Of a stretch of 64,000 nt of DNA, positions 44,019-53,388 are shown piece by piece. Each line of letters begins with the position of its first letter. Within the stretch, counting starts at the first letter, position 1. The DNA is taken from contig JAOAIU010000055.1 in NCBI GenBank assembly GCA_026414545.1, positions 1-64,000 on the forward strand, written 5' to 3'. The translations under genes were made by a program, and so were the position numbers. The notes under the pieces were generated by a model. The model did not search any database and had not been told where the DNA came from. It worked only from the letters and a program-made list of their open reading frames with translations. This DNA is from Candidatus Saccharicenans sp. (GTDB lineage: Bacteria; Acidobacteriota; Aminicenantia; Aminicenantales; Saccharicenantaceae).

Positions 44019-44082
44019 AGTCTTCAGGGTCCAGAACTCAGCCTCACCGGACAGAATCAACCTGGCTCAGGAGGTAGGGGCC

Positions 44083-44883
44083 ATGTTTTCAGCTCAGGAC
44101 GTAATCAGGGACCTGGAAAACATCCGCCGCCGGGCCCCGCTCGTTCACAACATTACCAACTTCGTGGTCATGAACCTGACGGCCAATGCCCTCCTATCGA
44201 TAGGCGCTTCGCCGGTCATGGCTCATGCCGTGGAAGAGGTGGAGGAAATGGTTGGCCTGGCTTCGGCCCTGGTCATAAATATTGGCACTCTCAGCCGGCA
44301 CTGGGTTGAGGCCATGGCCCGAGCAGTCAGGGCGGCCGAAAAGAAAAAAATACCGGTGGTGCTGGACCCGGTAGGTGCCGGGGCCACTTCTTTCCGCACG
44401 ACCACGGCTCGCCATCTGCTGGAGTCGGGCCCGGTATCCATCATCCGGGGCAACGGTTCTGAAATTCTGGCCCTGGTTGATGCAGGGACCAGGACCAAGG
44501 GTGTCGACAGTCTGGAAAAGCCGGAAGCGGCGGTTGAAGCCGGGAGGCAGCTGTCGCGCCAGTACGGCTGCGCCGTCAGCATCAGCGGGCCGACTGACAT
44601 AGTGGTCCGCGAGGGCCAGACCATCCGGGTCGAAAATGGCCATCCTCTGATGCCCCGGGTGACCGGCCTGGGCTGCACCGCTTCCGCCCTGACCGGGGCC
44701 TTTGCGGCCGTGAACCCCGATACCCTGGAAGCGGCGGCGGGGGCCATGGCCATCATGGGAATTTGCGGAGAGCTGGCCGCTGAGCAAGCCCGTGGGCCAG
44801 CCAGCTTTGAGCTTCACTTCCTGGACTGGCTGCACCATATTGGACCCCAGGAAATAAATGACCGACTAAGAGTTAAGACCTGA
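44083..44883 (+). CDS. thiM: Hydroxyethylthiazole kinase
   Basis: A 266-residue ThiM: RAPLVHNITNFVVMNLTANA, LSIGASPVMAHA, VLDPVGAGATSFRTTTARHL, IIRGNGSEILAL and VTGLGCTASALTGAFAAV (active-site Cys in GLGC) all match. It phosphorylates 4-methyl-5-(2-hydroxyethyl)thiazole, a salvage step. AGGAGG is correctly spaced. Directly controlled by the TPP riboswitch. A 232-base gap with no obvious gene separates it from thiE; co-transcription is likely but not certain. Confidence 0.95.
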   Translation: MFSAQDVIRDLENIRRRAPLVHNITNFVVMNLTANALLSIGASPVMAHAVEEVEEMVGLASALVINIGTLSRHWVEAMARAVRAAEKKKIPVVLDPVGAGATSFRTTTARHLLESGPVSIIRGNGSEILALVDAGTRTKGVDSLEKPEAAVEAGRQLSRQYGCAVSISGPTDIVVREGQTIRVENGHPLMPRVTGLGCTASALTGAFAAVNPDTLEAAAGAMAIMGICGELAAEQARGPASFELHFLDWLHHIGPQEINDRLRVKT

Positions 44884-45115
44884 AAAAATTCGGGTCTGGA
44901 CATTATAATGAAGAAAGGCATCATCTACATCACTTCCTCCCGGATATCAGGAAATAGGCCGGCTGATAGCGGGCTCTTATCTTTTAATCCTCAAGGCCAA
45001 GCTCCCGGCAAGGAAAGACCTCAGAGACCCAGGCTGACGACCGAAGATAGAAATAATCAAAATAACCATCGGCCGTGAGATTCATTCAGGGCTGTGGTCA
45101 GGAGAGAAGGATGAC

Positions 45116-45793
45116 ATGGGGTTAACAAGGAAAGACAGGAAACAACTCAAACCCGCCAGGCCTGTTGACCTGAGCCTGTACCTGGTCACCGACCGCAGCC
45201 TGGCCGGGCGCCGGCCGTTGACGGAGGTGGTGCGACTGGCGGTGGCCGGCGGAGTAACCGTTGTTCAGCTCAGGGAAAAAGACTGCTCATCGCGAGAATT
45301 CCTGCAGCTGGCCCTGGCCTTAAAGAAAATTCTGCCGGCGGAAATTCCCCTGATAATCAACGACCGCCTGGACGTAGCCCTGGCCGCCGAGGCGGCTGGA
45401 GTGCATCTGGGGCAGAGCGATCTTCCGGTTAAAGTTGCCAGAAAATATCTTGGCCGCCGGGCCATCATTGGCCTTTCGGTAGAAAACCTGGAACAGTTAG
45501 AAGAAGCCAAGGACTTACCCGTTGACTATCTGGCCATAAGCCCCGTCTTTGCCACGCCCACCAAGACCGATGCTGGTCCAGCCTGGGGACTGGCCGGGCT
45601 GGCCCGGGCCCGGAGCTTGACCTCTCTGCCACTGGTGGCCATCGGCGGTCTCAACGAGAACAACGTGGCTGAGGTCATCAGGGCCGGGGCTGACGGGGTG
45701 GCCGTGGTCTCGGCCATCTGCGCCGCCCCGGACCCCGAGAAATCCGCCCGCCGCCTGCGTTGCTTGATAGATAAGGCCAGGCAGAGAAAGTAA
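45116..45793 (+). CDS. thiE: Thiamine-phosphate synthase
   Basis: A 225-residue TIM-barrel ThiE. LSLYLVTDRSLAGRR, VTVVQLREKD, PLIINDRLDVALAAEAAGVH, LGQSDLPV and YLAISPVFATPTKTDAG are diagnostic, as is LVAIGGLNENNVAEVIRAGA. It joins HMP-pyrophosphate and thiazole phosphate to thiamine phosphate. GGAGAGAAGGATGAC precedes ATG. The N-terminal ~15 residues are a basic extension. Sits between thiM and thiL, so the locus holds the last steps of the pathway. Confidence 0.96.
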   Translation: MGLTRKDRKQLKPARPVDLSLYLVTDRSLAGRRPLTEVVRLAVAGGVTVVQLREKDCSSREFLQLALALKKILPAEIPLIINDRLDVALAAEAAGVHLGQSDLPVKVARKYLGRRAIIGLSVENLEQLEEAKDLPVDYLAISPVFATPTKTDAGPAWGLAGLARARSLTSLPLVAIGGLNENNVAEVIRAGADGVAVVSAICAAPDPEKSARRLRCLIDKARQRK

Positions 45794-45984
45794 AATATTG
45801 AAGTCCACCATAAACCGGCACCCTTAAGTTCAGGCCGGGAAATAAAGGTGAAAGCAAGGAAAGGCAGCCCGGCAGAAAGATGAAAAAGAGAGCAATAAAA
45901 TGGAACCATTAAAAAATTATTCCAGGCCCGGGCCCATGATGACTCAACCCCGGGTCGGTGGCCAGTCCTTTGTGGGAGAATGAC

Positions 45985-47016
45985 ATGGAAAATAAAAAAA
46001 GGATGAGAATCGAAGATCTGGGAGAGTTCGGTTTTATCGCCCGATTCTCGGCCAATTTTCTGAAAAAACTGCCGGCCGGCGTGCTGGGGATCGGTGATGA
46101 CTGCGCCGTCCTGCCCTGGAAAGGCTCTAAGAAACTTCTGGTGACCACCGACCTGCTGATTGACGGCGTTCATTTTCTGGGCGAAAAAATTTCTCCGCTT
46201 GACCTTGGCTATAAATCGCTGGCCGTCAACCTGAGCGATATCGCGGCCATGGGCGGACGTCCGCGCTGGGCATTTCTATCGATAGCCATTCCCCCGGAAA
46301 CCGAAATCGCCTGGCTGGATGAGTTTTTCAGGGGATGGAGACAGCTAGCTGCAAGAACTGGAGTTCGTCTGCTGGGCGGCGATACCACTAAATCCCCTAA
46401 AGGCCTGGTCATCAACGTGGCCATCCTAGGAGAAGCTGAGGGGAGACACCTCAAGTACCGTTCGTCCGCCCGGCCGGGCGACATAGTGGCTGTCACCGGC
46501 AAACTGGGAGAGGCCGAGGGCGGCCTGCGCCTGATATTAAGAAATATATCGAACAAGAATTTAAGGCTGGAAGGAAGATATCTTATCCGGCGCCATTACC
46601 GGCCACGCCCGCACCTGGAAGAGGGCCAGTTTCTGGCCGGGCAGCCGGAAGTCCGGGCCATGATGGATGTCTCCGACGGCATTGACTCTGACCTCAGGAG
46701 GATAATGGAGCGTTCGGGCTGCGGGGTGAGAGTATTCCTGGAGCAGCTACCGGTTTCCAACCAGTTAAGAAAGTGTGGCCATGAATTTGGCTGGGACCTG
46801 GATGAAGTGGCCGCGGCCGGAGGGGAAGATTATTGCCTGCTGCTGACGGTCGAGGCCAGGAAATTCCCGGCCCTGGCCGAAAAATTTTACCGGCGATTCG
46901 GGCGGCCCCTGCCGGCTATCGGCCAGATAACGGGGGAAAAGAATCAGCTGCGCTATTTTCGGAACGGCCAACCCGTAGTCCTGAGCAAGTCTGGGTATGA
47001 CCACTTCAAATTATAA
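45985..47016 (+). CDS. thiL: Thiamine-monophosphate kinase
   Basis: A 343-residue ThiL of the PurM-like fold: GIGDDCAVLPW, TTDLLIDGVHF, DLGYKSLAVNLSDIAAMGGR (highly conserved), LLGGDTTKSPKG, AVTGKLGEAEGGL and MMDVSDGIDSDL. It phosphorylates thiamine monophosphate to TPP, the ligand of the upstream riboswitch. A GTG at 45958 would extend it by nine residues, but GGGAG at the proper spacing supports ATG 45985. Third gene after thiM and thiE; a 190-base gap precedes it, so it may have its own promoter. Confidence 0.95.
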   Translation: MENKKRMRIEDLGEFGFIARFSANFLKKLPAGVLGIGDDCAVLPWKGSKKLLVTTDLLIDGVHFLGEKISPLDLGYKSLAVNLSDIAAMGGRPRWAFLSIAIPPETEIAWLDEFFRGWRQLAARTGVRLLGGDTTKSPKGLVINVAILGEAEGRHLKYRSSARPGDIVAVTGKLGEAEGGLRLILRNISNKNLRLEGRYLIRRHYRPRPHLEEGQFLAGQPEVRAMMDVSDGIDSDLRRIMERSGCGVRVFLEQLPVSNQLRKCGHEFGWDLDEVAAAGGEDYCLLLTVEARKFPALAEKFYRRFGRPLPAIGQITGEKNQLRYFRNGQPVVLSKSGYDHFKL

Positions 47017-47165
47017 TGATAGACTCTGACCCCTCAGATAAGTGAGTCTCCGGAGCGCGGCTCAAGCCTGGCCAGGTAGACTTGTCAAAATTTTTTGTCT
47101 ATAATTCACCGCTAACTATACCGGTCCCGCAGGACCCGGGCTGGATAAGGAAGCGCGAGGCACAG

Positions 47166-48539
47166 ATGAGAGGTGAACAACTTTCAATGTGCGATATTAT
47201 GGTAGAGAGTTCCCCCTATGGTCTCGTTCTTCTTGACGATTCAGGACGGTGGCTGTATGTCAACCCGGCCTTCACTCTGATCACTGGCTACAGGCTGGAA
47301 GATGTCCCGGACGGAAAGACCTGGTTCAGAAAGGCCTTCCCGGATGAGGAAAAACGCAAAGAGGTCATCAGCCTCTGGCTGGCTGACCGCCAGGCAGGTC
47401 AAGCCAGAGATCGGGTCCTGGAAATTGTTTGCCGGGACGGACAGAAAAAATGGCTGTCCATAAGTTCAAACTTCCGGCCAGACGGGAAAACTGTGGTCAG
47501 CCTTCATGACATAACCGAAAAAATACAGCTGACAAAGATAAAGGAAGAATCAGAAAACTATTACCGGGCTCTTCTTAAGGCCACTCCCGATATGGTGGTG
47601 ACCACAGACCCCAATGGGTACATCACTTACGCTTCCGAAAGCACGGCCAGATTCCTGGGTTACAACTCAGCCGAAGAATTGCTCGGCAAGAATAACCAGG
47701 ATTTTTTTGCTCCCGAAGATCTGGAAAAAATCCAGCAGATGGGACCGATGATAAATCAGCACGGGTTTCACGGGCCGCTCATAGCCAGGGTAGTAAAAAA
47801 GACAGGCGAACAGAGGGTGGTAGAAATCAATTCCTCGCAGGTCAGAATCTCGGGCCAGCTGATTTCCTACATTGGCATCATGAGAGACATAACGGACAGG
47901 CTGAACCTGGAAAATGAACTCCGCCAGATACTGATCGAGAAAGAGATTCTGATAAAAGAAGTCCATCACCGGGTTAAGAATAATCTGCAGCTCATACAAA
48001 GTCTGTTAAGGCTGCAGGCCCAATACTATGCCTCGCCCGAAGTCAGAAACGCCCTGAAAGACGCCCTGAGCCGGGTAAGGACCATCGCCCTGATATACGA
48101 AGGCCTGCTCAGGTCCAGCCGCCTGGACAGAATACACCTTGACCGCTACCTGGACAAAATCGTCTCCCAGGCCATCTCTCTCTATCAACAGGAGGGAAGG
48201 GAAATAAGGATTGAGAAAAAACTGGATGAAGTCCAGGTTGACCTGTCCATGGCTCATCCCTGCGGTCTCATAGTCTCAGAGCTTGTTTCCAATGCCCTGA
48301 AACACGCTTTTAACGGACGAAAAGAGGGCATTATCAGGGTAAGCCTGGAGAAAATAAACGGCCGGCAGGTTGCTCTGACGGTAAGTGATGATGGAACCGG
48401 CCTGCCCGAAAACTACGACCCCAATGGCTCCACCTCGTTTGGCTGGCAGATAATCCAGGACCTGGTGAAACAGCTCAATGGGACAATGTCCTGTAAATCT
48501 GCTAACGGAACCGAAGTCAGAGTTATTTTTACTCCCTGA
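47166..48539 (+). CDS. PAS-PAS sensor histidine kinase (HisKA_2 type), cytoplasmic
   Basis: A 457-residue kinase with no transmembrane segments. Two PAS domains (roughly 10-125 with SPYGLVLLDDSGRWLYVNPA, and 135-250 with ATPDMVVTTDPNGYITYASE) are followed by HisKA_2: IKEVHHRVKNNLQLIQSLL has the phosphorylated His, then an HATPase domain with LVSELVSNALKHAF (N box), DDGTGLP (G1) and TSFGWQIIQDLVKQLNG (G2). Start is uncertain: TTG 47082 would add 28 residues and ATG 47187 would remove 7. No response regulator is adjacent. Its 3' end overlaps by 11 bases the end of the PhoD-like gene on the other strand. The ligand may be a cytoplasmic redox or small-molecule signal. Confidence 0.85.
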   Translation: MRGEQLSMCDIMVESSPYGLVLLDDSGRWLYVNPAFTLITGYRLEDVPDGKTWFRKAFPDEEKRKEVISLWLADRQAGQARDRVLEIVCRDGQKKWLSISSNFRPDGKTVVSLHDITEKIQLTKIKEESENYYRALLKATPDMVVTTDPNGYITYASESTARFLGYNSAEELLGKNNQDFFAPEDLEKIQQMGPMINQHGFHGPLIARVVKKTGEQRVVEINSSQVRISGQLISYIGIMRDITDRLNLENELRQILIEKEILIKEVHHRVKNNLQLIQSLLRLQAQYYASPEVRNALKDALSRVRTIALIYEGLLRSSRLDRIHLDRYLDKIVSQAISLYQQEGREIRIEKKLDEVQVDLSMAHPCGLIVSELVSNALKHAFNGRKEGIIRVSLEKINGRQVALTVSDDGTGLPENYDPNGSTSFGWQIIQDLVKQLNGTMSCKSANGTEVRVIFTP

Positions 48540-51222
48540 CCTGCGAGCGGCTGGTCTCCAGGTCCACAACCAGGTTTTTCCTGACACCGGCCGGAAGCGA
48601 AGGAACCCCTCTTATTTCTTTCCAGACAGAAGTATTCGGTTCTCCACAGCGAATTGTATACCTGCCGGCCCGGAAGACCGGGGGCCGGAACTCAGTGCCT
48701 TTGACCCTCAGGGTATAAACTATTTCGCCCGTCTTCTCTTCGACCACCTGGAGCACCGGATCAGACATTCCCTTAAACTGGAGATTCGGCAAATAAGCCA
48801 CCGGTCGGCGTCCGTCGTTTTCCAGTTGGCCGAAAGCCACCGGCCAGCCCGGATAAGATTTATACCGCGCATCTGGAGAATTCTCAGGCCGCACCAGAGA
48901 ATCCAGCATGACCCGCCTCTCACTTCGCTCAAAAATGACCAACCCATAACCGGAAGAGCCGCGCCCCGGCCGGGCTGTTTCTTCTTCAACCGGGTTAGTT
49001 ATCACCTTTAAGCTGAATTTGTTCCCGAAAGCATCCTCGAAGTCGCCGGTAGCTTCTGGCGGTCTCTTGATAGGAGATCGAACAACGGGCTTCGGCATCC
49101 AGCGAACAGCCGGACCGGCCACAATCGCTGGCGGCACAAAAGCCCAGACCGCATCGCCGGGCTTTTCTAACCCGTACTGGAGCGCCGCCGGCGGTCCGCC
49201 CGATCCGGCCAGGTGGAGGGCAAAGGCCTGCCTGAGTATCCAGATGGCTTCATCCCGGGCCGGCTTCGGCCAGCCGCCGCTCATAAAATCGGCCACCGGG
49301 CGGTCATCAGGAGGAAAGTCGCCGGCCTTAAGGGGCGGAAGCTGCCGCAGCGCTTCATCCCCTGTCGTCCCCTCAGGCATCGTCACAAGCGACACCCATA
49401 GCGACTGGGTAAGCAGCGCTTTCATCCAGACGCCGCCGGACCAGTCTTCGGCCCAGCTCTTAAGGAGTTTCAGCTGGGCCTGTCCCAGGAGTCGAGCCGG
49501 CTTCAGGTTGGCCCCTTTCTTTAAGTCAAACTCGTTATTCCAGGCCCAGCCATTACGCACCTGGGCTTCGGGCAACACTGCTGCCGGTGCGGATTTAAAC
49601 ATCCGGTCGCAGACCACGGCCAGGCTCAAGCCGCCATACCTTATTTCCCAGAAATAAAAGTCTCTCTCTTTGTCTAAAGGTAACTGGCCATCAGCTTCCG
49701 GCAGGTGTGAAACCTGGGTGGCCAAAACCAGATCGACAAAATTCTTCGGCAGGAGGAAGCCGCCGCTGTCCTGAGCGGCCACCGGGTCAGAAAAATCTTC
49801 CGCTTTTATCAGCCGGCCGCCCTCGCCCCAGAGCTTGCTCTGGAAAAAATCCCGGGCATCGGGTATAACCACGGCCGGTCTGTCTTTGATCAACTCCAAA
49901 AAGGCCCAGCCAAAAAGAAGCCACTGTCGGAGGTACTCCCGCCGCGCTTCTTCCACCGTAAACTGTTCCCGCCAGAAAGAGGCCGGCCGACCGAAGACCT
50001 GGTTCCCGGCAAAGAACAGCAGGTCCGGGTTCTGCTTTTTCAGGGCAGATATGAGGCCGTTATGAGGGTAGCCTTCTTCCTGGTGGTTGCTCAACACCGC
50101 CAGCACCATCCGGTCCTGGTCCAAGGGTTCTTTCCTTATTATTCCGATGGGATTAAGGGCAGATTCGGTGCCGGTATGCTGAGTTTCCAGCTTTACCCGG
50201 AATTCATAGTCGCGAGCGGCATTCCACCCGGTCACCTTGAACCTGGCCAACCAGAAATCAAGGTCGACCGGGGCCGAGGCTATCTGAACCCATCGGCCAT
50301 CTTCACTGACTTCGAGGACCGCCCGGGCTTCAGAAGTCAGGCAACCCGGAATCAGCTGGGCAGTTAACATTAGTTTACCCCGGCTCAGGGTATAAAGCGT
50401 AAAGGCTACGGGGCCAAGGGCCCTTTCCGGATGCGTTTGGAACAGGTTGCCGTTTAGGCACAGGTCCCGCCAGCAACTGACGGCTGCTCCAGCTGCGGGG
50501 CGAACCTCGGGCAGGCTGGAGACCAGGGCCAGTCCTCCGGCAACCGTATCGGCAGCCAGATGGGTTTCTTCCAGTTCATCGATGATTTCTCCGCTAGCCG
50601 GATCTATCGCCGACAGCCTGATGAGGGCCTGACTACCGGAGGTGACCACGTTCAGCCGCAATTCAAGACCTGCTCGAAGGACTTTCTTAAGGGCTTCGAG
50701 TTTTTCTTCCAGGCTGACACTTTCCAGTTCACCGATAAATAGCAGGCCGTCAGTGGTTAGGCCTGCTTCTAGCCCCTGGCCGCTGACCGCCCCTTCCCGG
50801 TAATCGCCACCCGTGCTCTTGATGCCCAGCCTGAGACCGACGAAGTTACGGGTCCTGGCCCTTGCCGGAAGTTCGGGGACAGATACCTTAACCGAGATTT
50901 CCAGATGGCCTAAGCCTCCGGCCACTTCACCGGTTAGCAAATAAACATATCGGTTGGCTGAGGCTTCCAGGCATTCGATTACTCCCTGGTTAAGCCTCCA
51001 GTCTTCCAGGCGCTGGGCGTAGAAATCCGGGCCAAGCCAGGGGCGACTTAAACTAAGCGACCAGTCAGGCCTGAACTGCCCGGCTACCATCGGGCTTACA
51101 GCCTGGACAATAAGAAAAAGGGCCAGAAAAATTGAATGAAGCCATAGCCTGGAATCAGGGCCAAACCAGGAGCGCAGCCAACGTGGCTTCGCGACCCGAT
51201 AGCGGCAAAAAAACTTTTTCAT
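48529..51222 (-). CDS. PhoD-like protein, probably catalytically inactive, secreted
   Basis: An 897-residue exported protein (signal anchor LWLHSIFLALFLIVQAVSPM). Residues ~50-260 are beta-rich (LamG-like), ~270-350 fibronectin/purple-acid-phosphatase N-domain-like, ~370-720 a PhoD-type metallophosphatase fold: LLFFAGNQVFG, RPAVVIPDARDFFQSKLWGE, IRYGGLSLAVVCDRMFKSAP, LLGQAQLKLLKSWAEDWSGG and RQAFALHLAGSGG. In each position where I recall ligands (GDQ, DDHD, GDQH) this sequence has GNQ, DARD and GSGG. It therefore appears to be a pseudoenzyme, perhaps a structural or carbohydrate-binding protein. C-terminal ~170 residues are beta-rich. The Shine-Dalgarno is poor. Confidence 0.65.
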   Translation of the reverse strand: MKKFFCRYRVAKPRWLRSWFGPDSRLWLHSIFLALFLIVQAVSPMVAGQFRPDWSLSLSRPWLGPDFYAQRLEDWRLNQGVIECLEASANRYVYLLTGEVAGGLGHLEISVKVSVPELPARARTRNFVGLRLGIKSTGGDYREGAVSGQGLEAGLTTDGLLFIGELESVSLEEKLEALKKVLRAGLELRLNVVTSGSQALIRLSAIDPASGEIIDELEETHLAADTVAGGLALVSSLPEVRPAAGAAVSCWRDLCLNGNLFQTHPERALGPVAFTLYTLSRGKLMLTAQLIPGCLTSEARAVLEVSEDGRWVQIASAPVDLDFWLARFKVTGWNAARDYEFRVKLETQHTGTESALNPIGIIRKEPLDQDRMVLAVLSNHQEEGYPHNGLISALKKQNPDLLFFAGNQVFGRPASFWREQFTVEEARREYLRQWLLFGWAFLELIKDRPAVVIPDARDFFQSKLWGEGGRLIKAEDFSDPVAAQDSGGFLLPKNFVDLVLATQVSHLPEADGQLPLDKERDFYFWEIRYGGLSLAVVCDRMFKSAPAAVLPEAQVRNGWAWNNEFDLKKGANLKPARLLGQAQLKLLKSWAEDWSGGVWMKALLTQSLWVSLVTMPEGTTGDEALRQLPPLKAGDFPPDDRPVADFMSGGWPKPARDEAIWILRQAFALHLAGSGGPPAALQYGLEKPGDAVWAFVPPAIVAGPAVRWMPKPVVRSPIKRPPEATGDFEDAFGNKFSLKVITNPVEEETARPGRGSSGYGLVIFERSERRVMLDSLVRPENSPDARYKSYPGWPVAFGQLENDGRRPVAYLPNLQFKGMSDPVLQVVEEKTGEIVYTLRVKGTEFRPPVFRAGRYTIRCGEPNTSVWKEIRGVPSLPAGVRKNLVVDLETSRSQVRE

Positions 51223-51798
51223 GGTGATCTCTTTTTATCCTTATACTTTCTCAATTTCTAAGGTCGCAGCCTGTATAATTTCTTAACCAGGCACCCTGTT
51301 TTCGTCGGAAAACAGCCAAGGTTTTCCGGGCCCGGTTTTGGCCACGAAAATTTTACCGCTTACCGGGCTGGTTTCCAACCCGGCTACGACCGGAGACTCA
51401 TCTCAGCCAGGTCGACCGGACCGCTCCAGGCTCGGTAGCGACCTCAGCATTATTTTCAATTCAGTCTCTAATCCTTATCCTTTCTTTCCAAGAAAAGCGC
51501 TATCCCGGCCAGAAAGGCAAACTGAGACCAAGAAATTTTTCCACTGCCGCTTCTTCCTGCCAGACGACCATTTCCCGGCTCGAGCTTCCTTAATTTCAGC
51601 AGGACATCTCCCGGAAGATGAAAACATCGATGAGCCCGGGTCAGGCTTCTCAATCCTGGTTCTCGGGTCCGGGTCTTAACACCAGAACCCGCTCTCGGAT
51701 AGCCATCGATATTTTTGCCACGCGCTTATCGCCTGCCATCCGGACAGGCCAAAAGCTTTCAAGAACGTGGCCCTGTTCCGGGCCGCTGGCCACCCACC
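51223..51798. other. Intergenic region, no gene seen
   Basis: A plus-strand frame at 51338-51679 lacks a ribosome binding site and is Ser/Pro-rich without domains. No structured element recognised. Confidence 0.35.
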
Positions 51799-52734
51799 TC
51801 AGCTCACCCCGGCCAGGGCAATCAGGGCTCGCATCAACTTGAAGCCTTCCAGATAATCCTGGGAGGTAAAGGTCAGCGTCCTGGGAGCCGGCCGTCTGAC
51901 CCCGGGAATCAGAACTCCCAGCTCGGCCTGCTGGCTGTTCTGCAGGTTGATTTCAAACTGGCAGGGTGGCTGCAGCTTGAAAACCTGGATATTCTTCAGA
52001 GAATTCAAGGCTTTCCTGGCTCCATCTCTTAGCTCCGCCAGGACCCTGTCCCGGCCATAATTCCTGGCGGCCAGGCGGTTGACCGCTTCCTTGACCGGAA
52101 CCACCACCAGGGACTGGCCCAGAAGCTCCTGAGCCTGGCGGCAGGTCTCGGTATCGCCCGTCAGCATGACCACCGGAACGTTGAAGTAGCCGGCAATGGC
52201 CGCGTTAATTCCGAGTTCCGGCATTTCAACTCCGTTTATCTTGATGGAGTAGATGGCTGCCCCGGAGATGGTATGATCCAGGATGGCGGGGGCAGATCCG
52301 GCCTTAGCGTGGTAGCCGATAAAAATGCAGGCCGCGAAACTGGAATCGATGCCTTCCATCATGGACAGGGGCTTGGGCGAGCCCGAAATCAGCATGGCCC
52401 TGGGGTCCAGCTCGCTGGCGATGATGTTGCGCATGCTACCATGGGAATCATTGACCACCACCTCGGTAGCCCCGGCCTCGAACAGGCCCTGCACCACGGC
52501 GTTGGTGTCCTGCACCATCCACTTCCGGGCCAGCTGGTACTCAGGCGAATCGGACGAGCACTGATTGCTGTGGACCACTCCCCAGATGCCTTCCATGTCT
52601 ACCGAGACGAAAACCTTGAGGGGCGGGCGGGACGTGGCGGCGGCCCTGCCCTGGGCCAGGGATTGGCTCCCGACAACCAAACTTAACAGCAAAAAGCACG
52701 GTACCAGGAAAAACCGGGCTGCTCTTGGTTTCAT
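51799..52734 (-). CDS. M55 D-aminopeptidase (DppA-like), secreted
   Basis: A 311-residue M55 peptidase with a signal peptide (FFLVPCFLLLSLVVGSQSLA). Zinc ligands of DppA are recognisable: VFVSVDMEGIWGV (Asp, Glu), VVVNDSHGSMRN (Asp, His) and FIGYHAKAG (His). ELGINAAIAGYFNVPVVMLT holds the conserved Glu. DppA enzymes cut D-amino-acid peptides and form ring-shaped decamers; a secreted form would act on peptidoglycan fragments or peptides. GGAGGAGG precedes the ATG. Not linked to a dpp transporter operon, unlike Bacillus. Confidence 0.9.
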   Translation of the reverse strand: MKPRAARFFLVPCFLLLSLVVGSQSLAQGRAAATSRPPLKVFVSVDMEGIWGVVHSNQCSSDSPEYQLARKWMVQDTNAVVQGLFEAGATEVVVNDSHGSMRNIIASELDPRAMLISGSPKPLSMMEGIDSSFAACIFIGYHAKAGSAPAILDHTISGAAIYSIKINGVEMPELGINAAIAGYFNVPVVMLTGDTETCRQAQELLGQSLVVVPVKEAVNRLAARNYGRDRVLAELRDGARKALNSLKNIQVFKLQPPCQFEINLQNSQQAELGVLIPGVRRPAPRTLTFTSQDYLEGFKLMRALIALAGVS

Positions 52735-53117
52735 ATCCTCCTCCTCTCTCTAAATGGCCCTAAAATTTAAGATCAATCCTTTTAAAACTATAAAACTATT
52801 CGGCCCACCCGGGCGCTTTAACTATTATCCCCTATTTCAGGCTGAAATAAAATTGCCGAAACCTCAGGTGCTTAATTATTCTCAAAGACTGGGTTTGCTC
52901 GATGCGGCTGACAGATAAGGGCCCAAAACATCACGTTCGAAATCCAGAAGATATGGCCAGCCCATCCATCTGAAGTTCAGCAGACAGCCGGAATCCCCCC
53001 GGGGCGCAGACGGCAAAAGTCTTTGACTACCTGAGGTTATCAGCCAGGAGTCAGCCGCGCATCAAAATAATTGCCCCGATTCTCTGAGCCTGACCCGGAA
53101 TCATTGAATCTTTTGTT
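52735..53117. other. Intergenic region, no gene seen
   Basis: It lies between the divergent DppA-like and small membrane protein genes. No reading frame with a ribosome binding site; only the promoter at 53118-53146, listed separately, was recognised. Confidence 0.35.
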
Positions 53118-53146
53118 TTAGAACAGCAATCATATTCTGCTATAAT
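53118..53146 (+). promoter_or_regulatory. Promoter for the small membrane protein and GT2 pair
   Basis: TTAGAA, 17 bases, consensus TATAAT, 25 bases before the ATG at 53171. Confidence 0.55.
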
Positions 53147-53170
53147 CTTGGCGGGCAGAGGTCTTAGCGA

Positions 53171-53386
53171 ATGAATGAACTGGCCCTAATCCTGGCCCTG
53201 GTGTTTTCCCCGGTAGCCGGGCTCTCTGCCTACTTGATAACCTACACCGAATACAAGAAGCATTTTCCGGATGACCTGAAAAGAGCCAGAAAGCTGTCGC
53301 TGAATTTTGCCCTCTCCACCATGGTCTTTTTTGTTGTCCTGATCGTCCTGGCCTTCCTGGTAATCGACCATCTTCTGCCAAAATAA
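53171..53386 (+). CDS. Small two-helix membrane protein
   Basis: A 71-residue protein with two hydrophobic helices (LALILALVFSPVAGLSAYLI and FALSTMVFFVVLIVLAFLVI) joined by a basic loop, YKKHFPDDLKRARKLSL. It begins after AGAGG and ends two bases before the GT2 start, so the pair is certainly co-transcribed. The charged loop probably faces the cytoplasm. It may anchor or partner the glycosyltransferase at the membrane. No family is recognised. Confidence 0.65.
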   Translation: MNELALILALVFSPVAGLSAYLITYTEYKKHFPDDLKRARKLSLNFALSTMVFFVVLIVLAFLVIDHLLPK

Positions 53387-53388
53387 CG

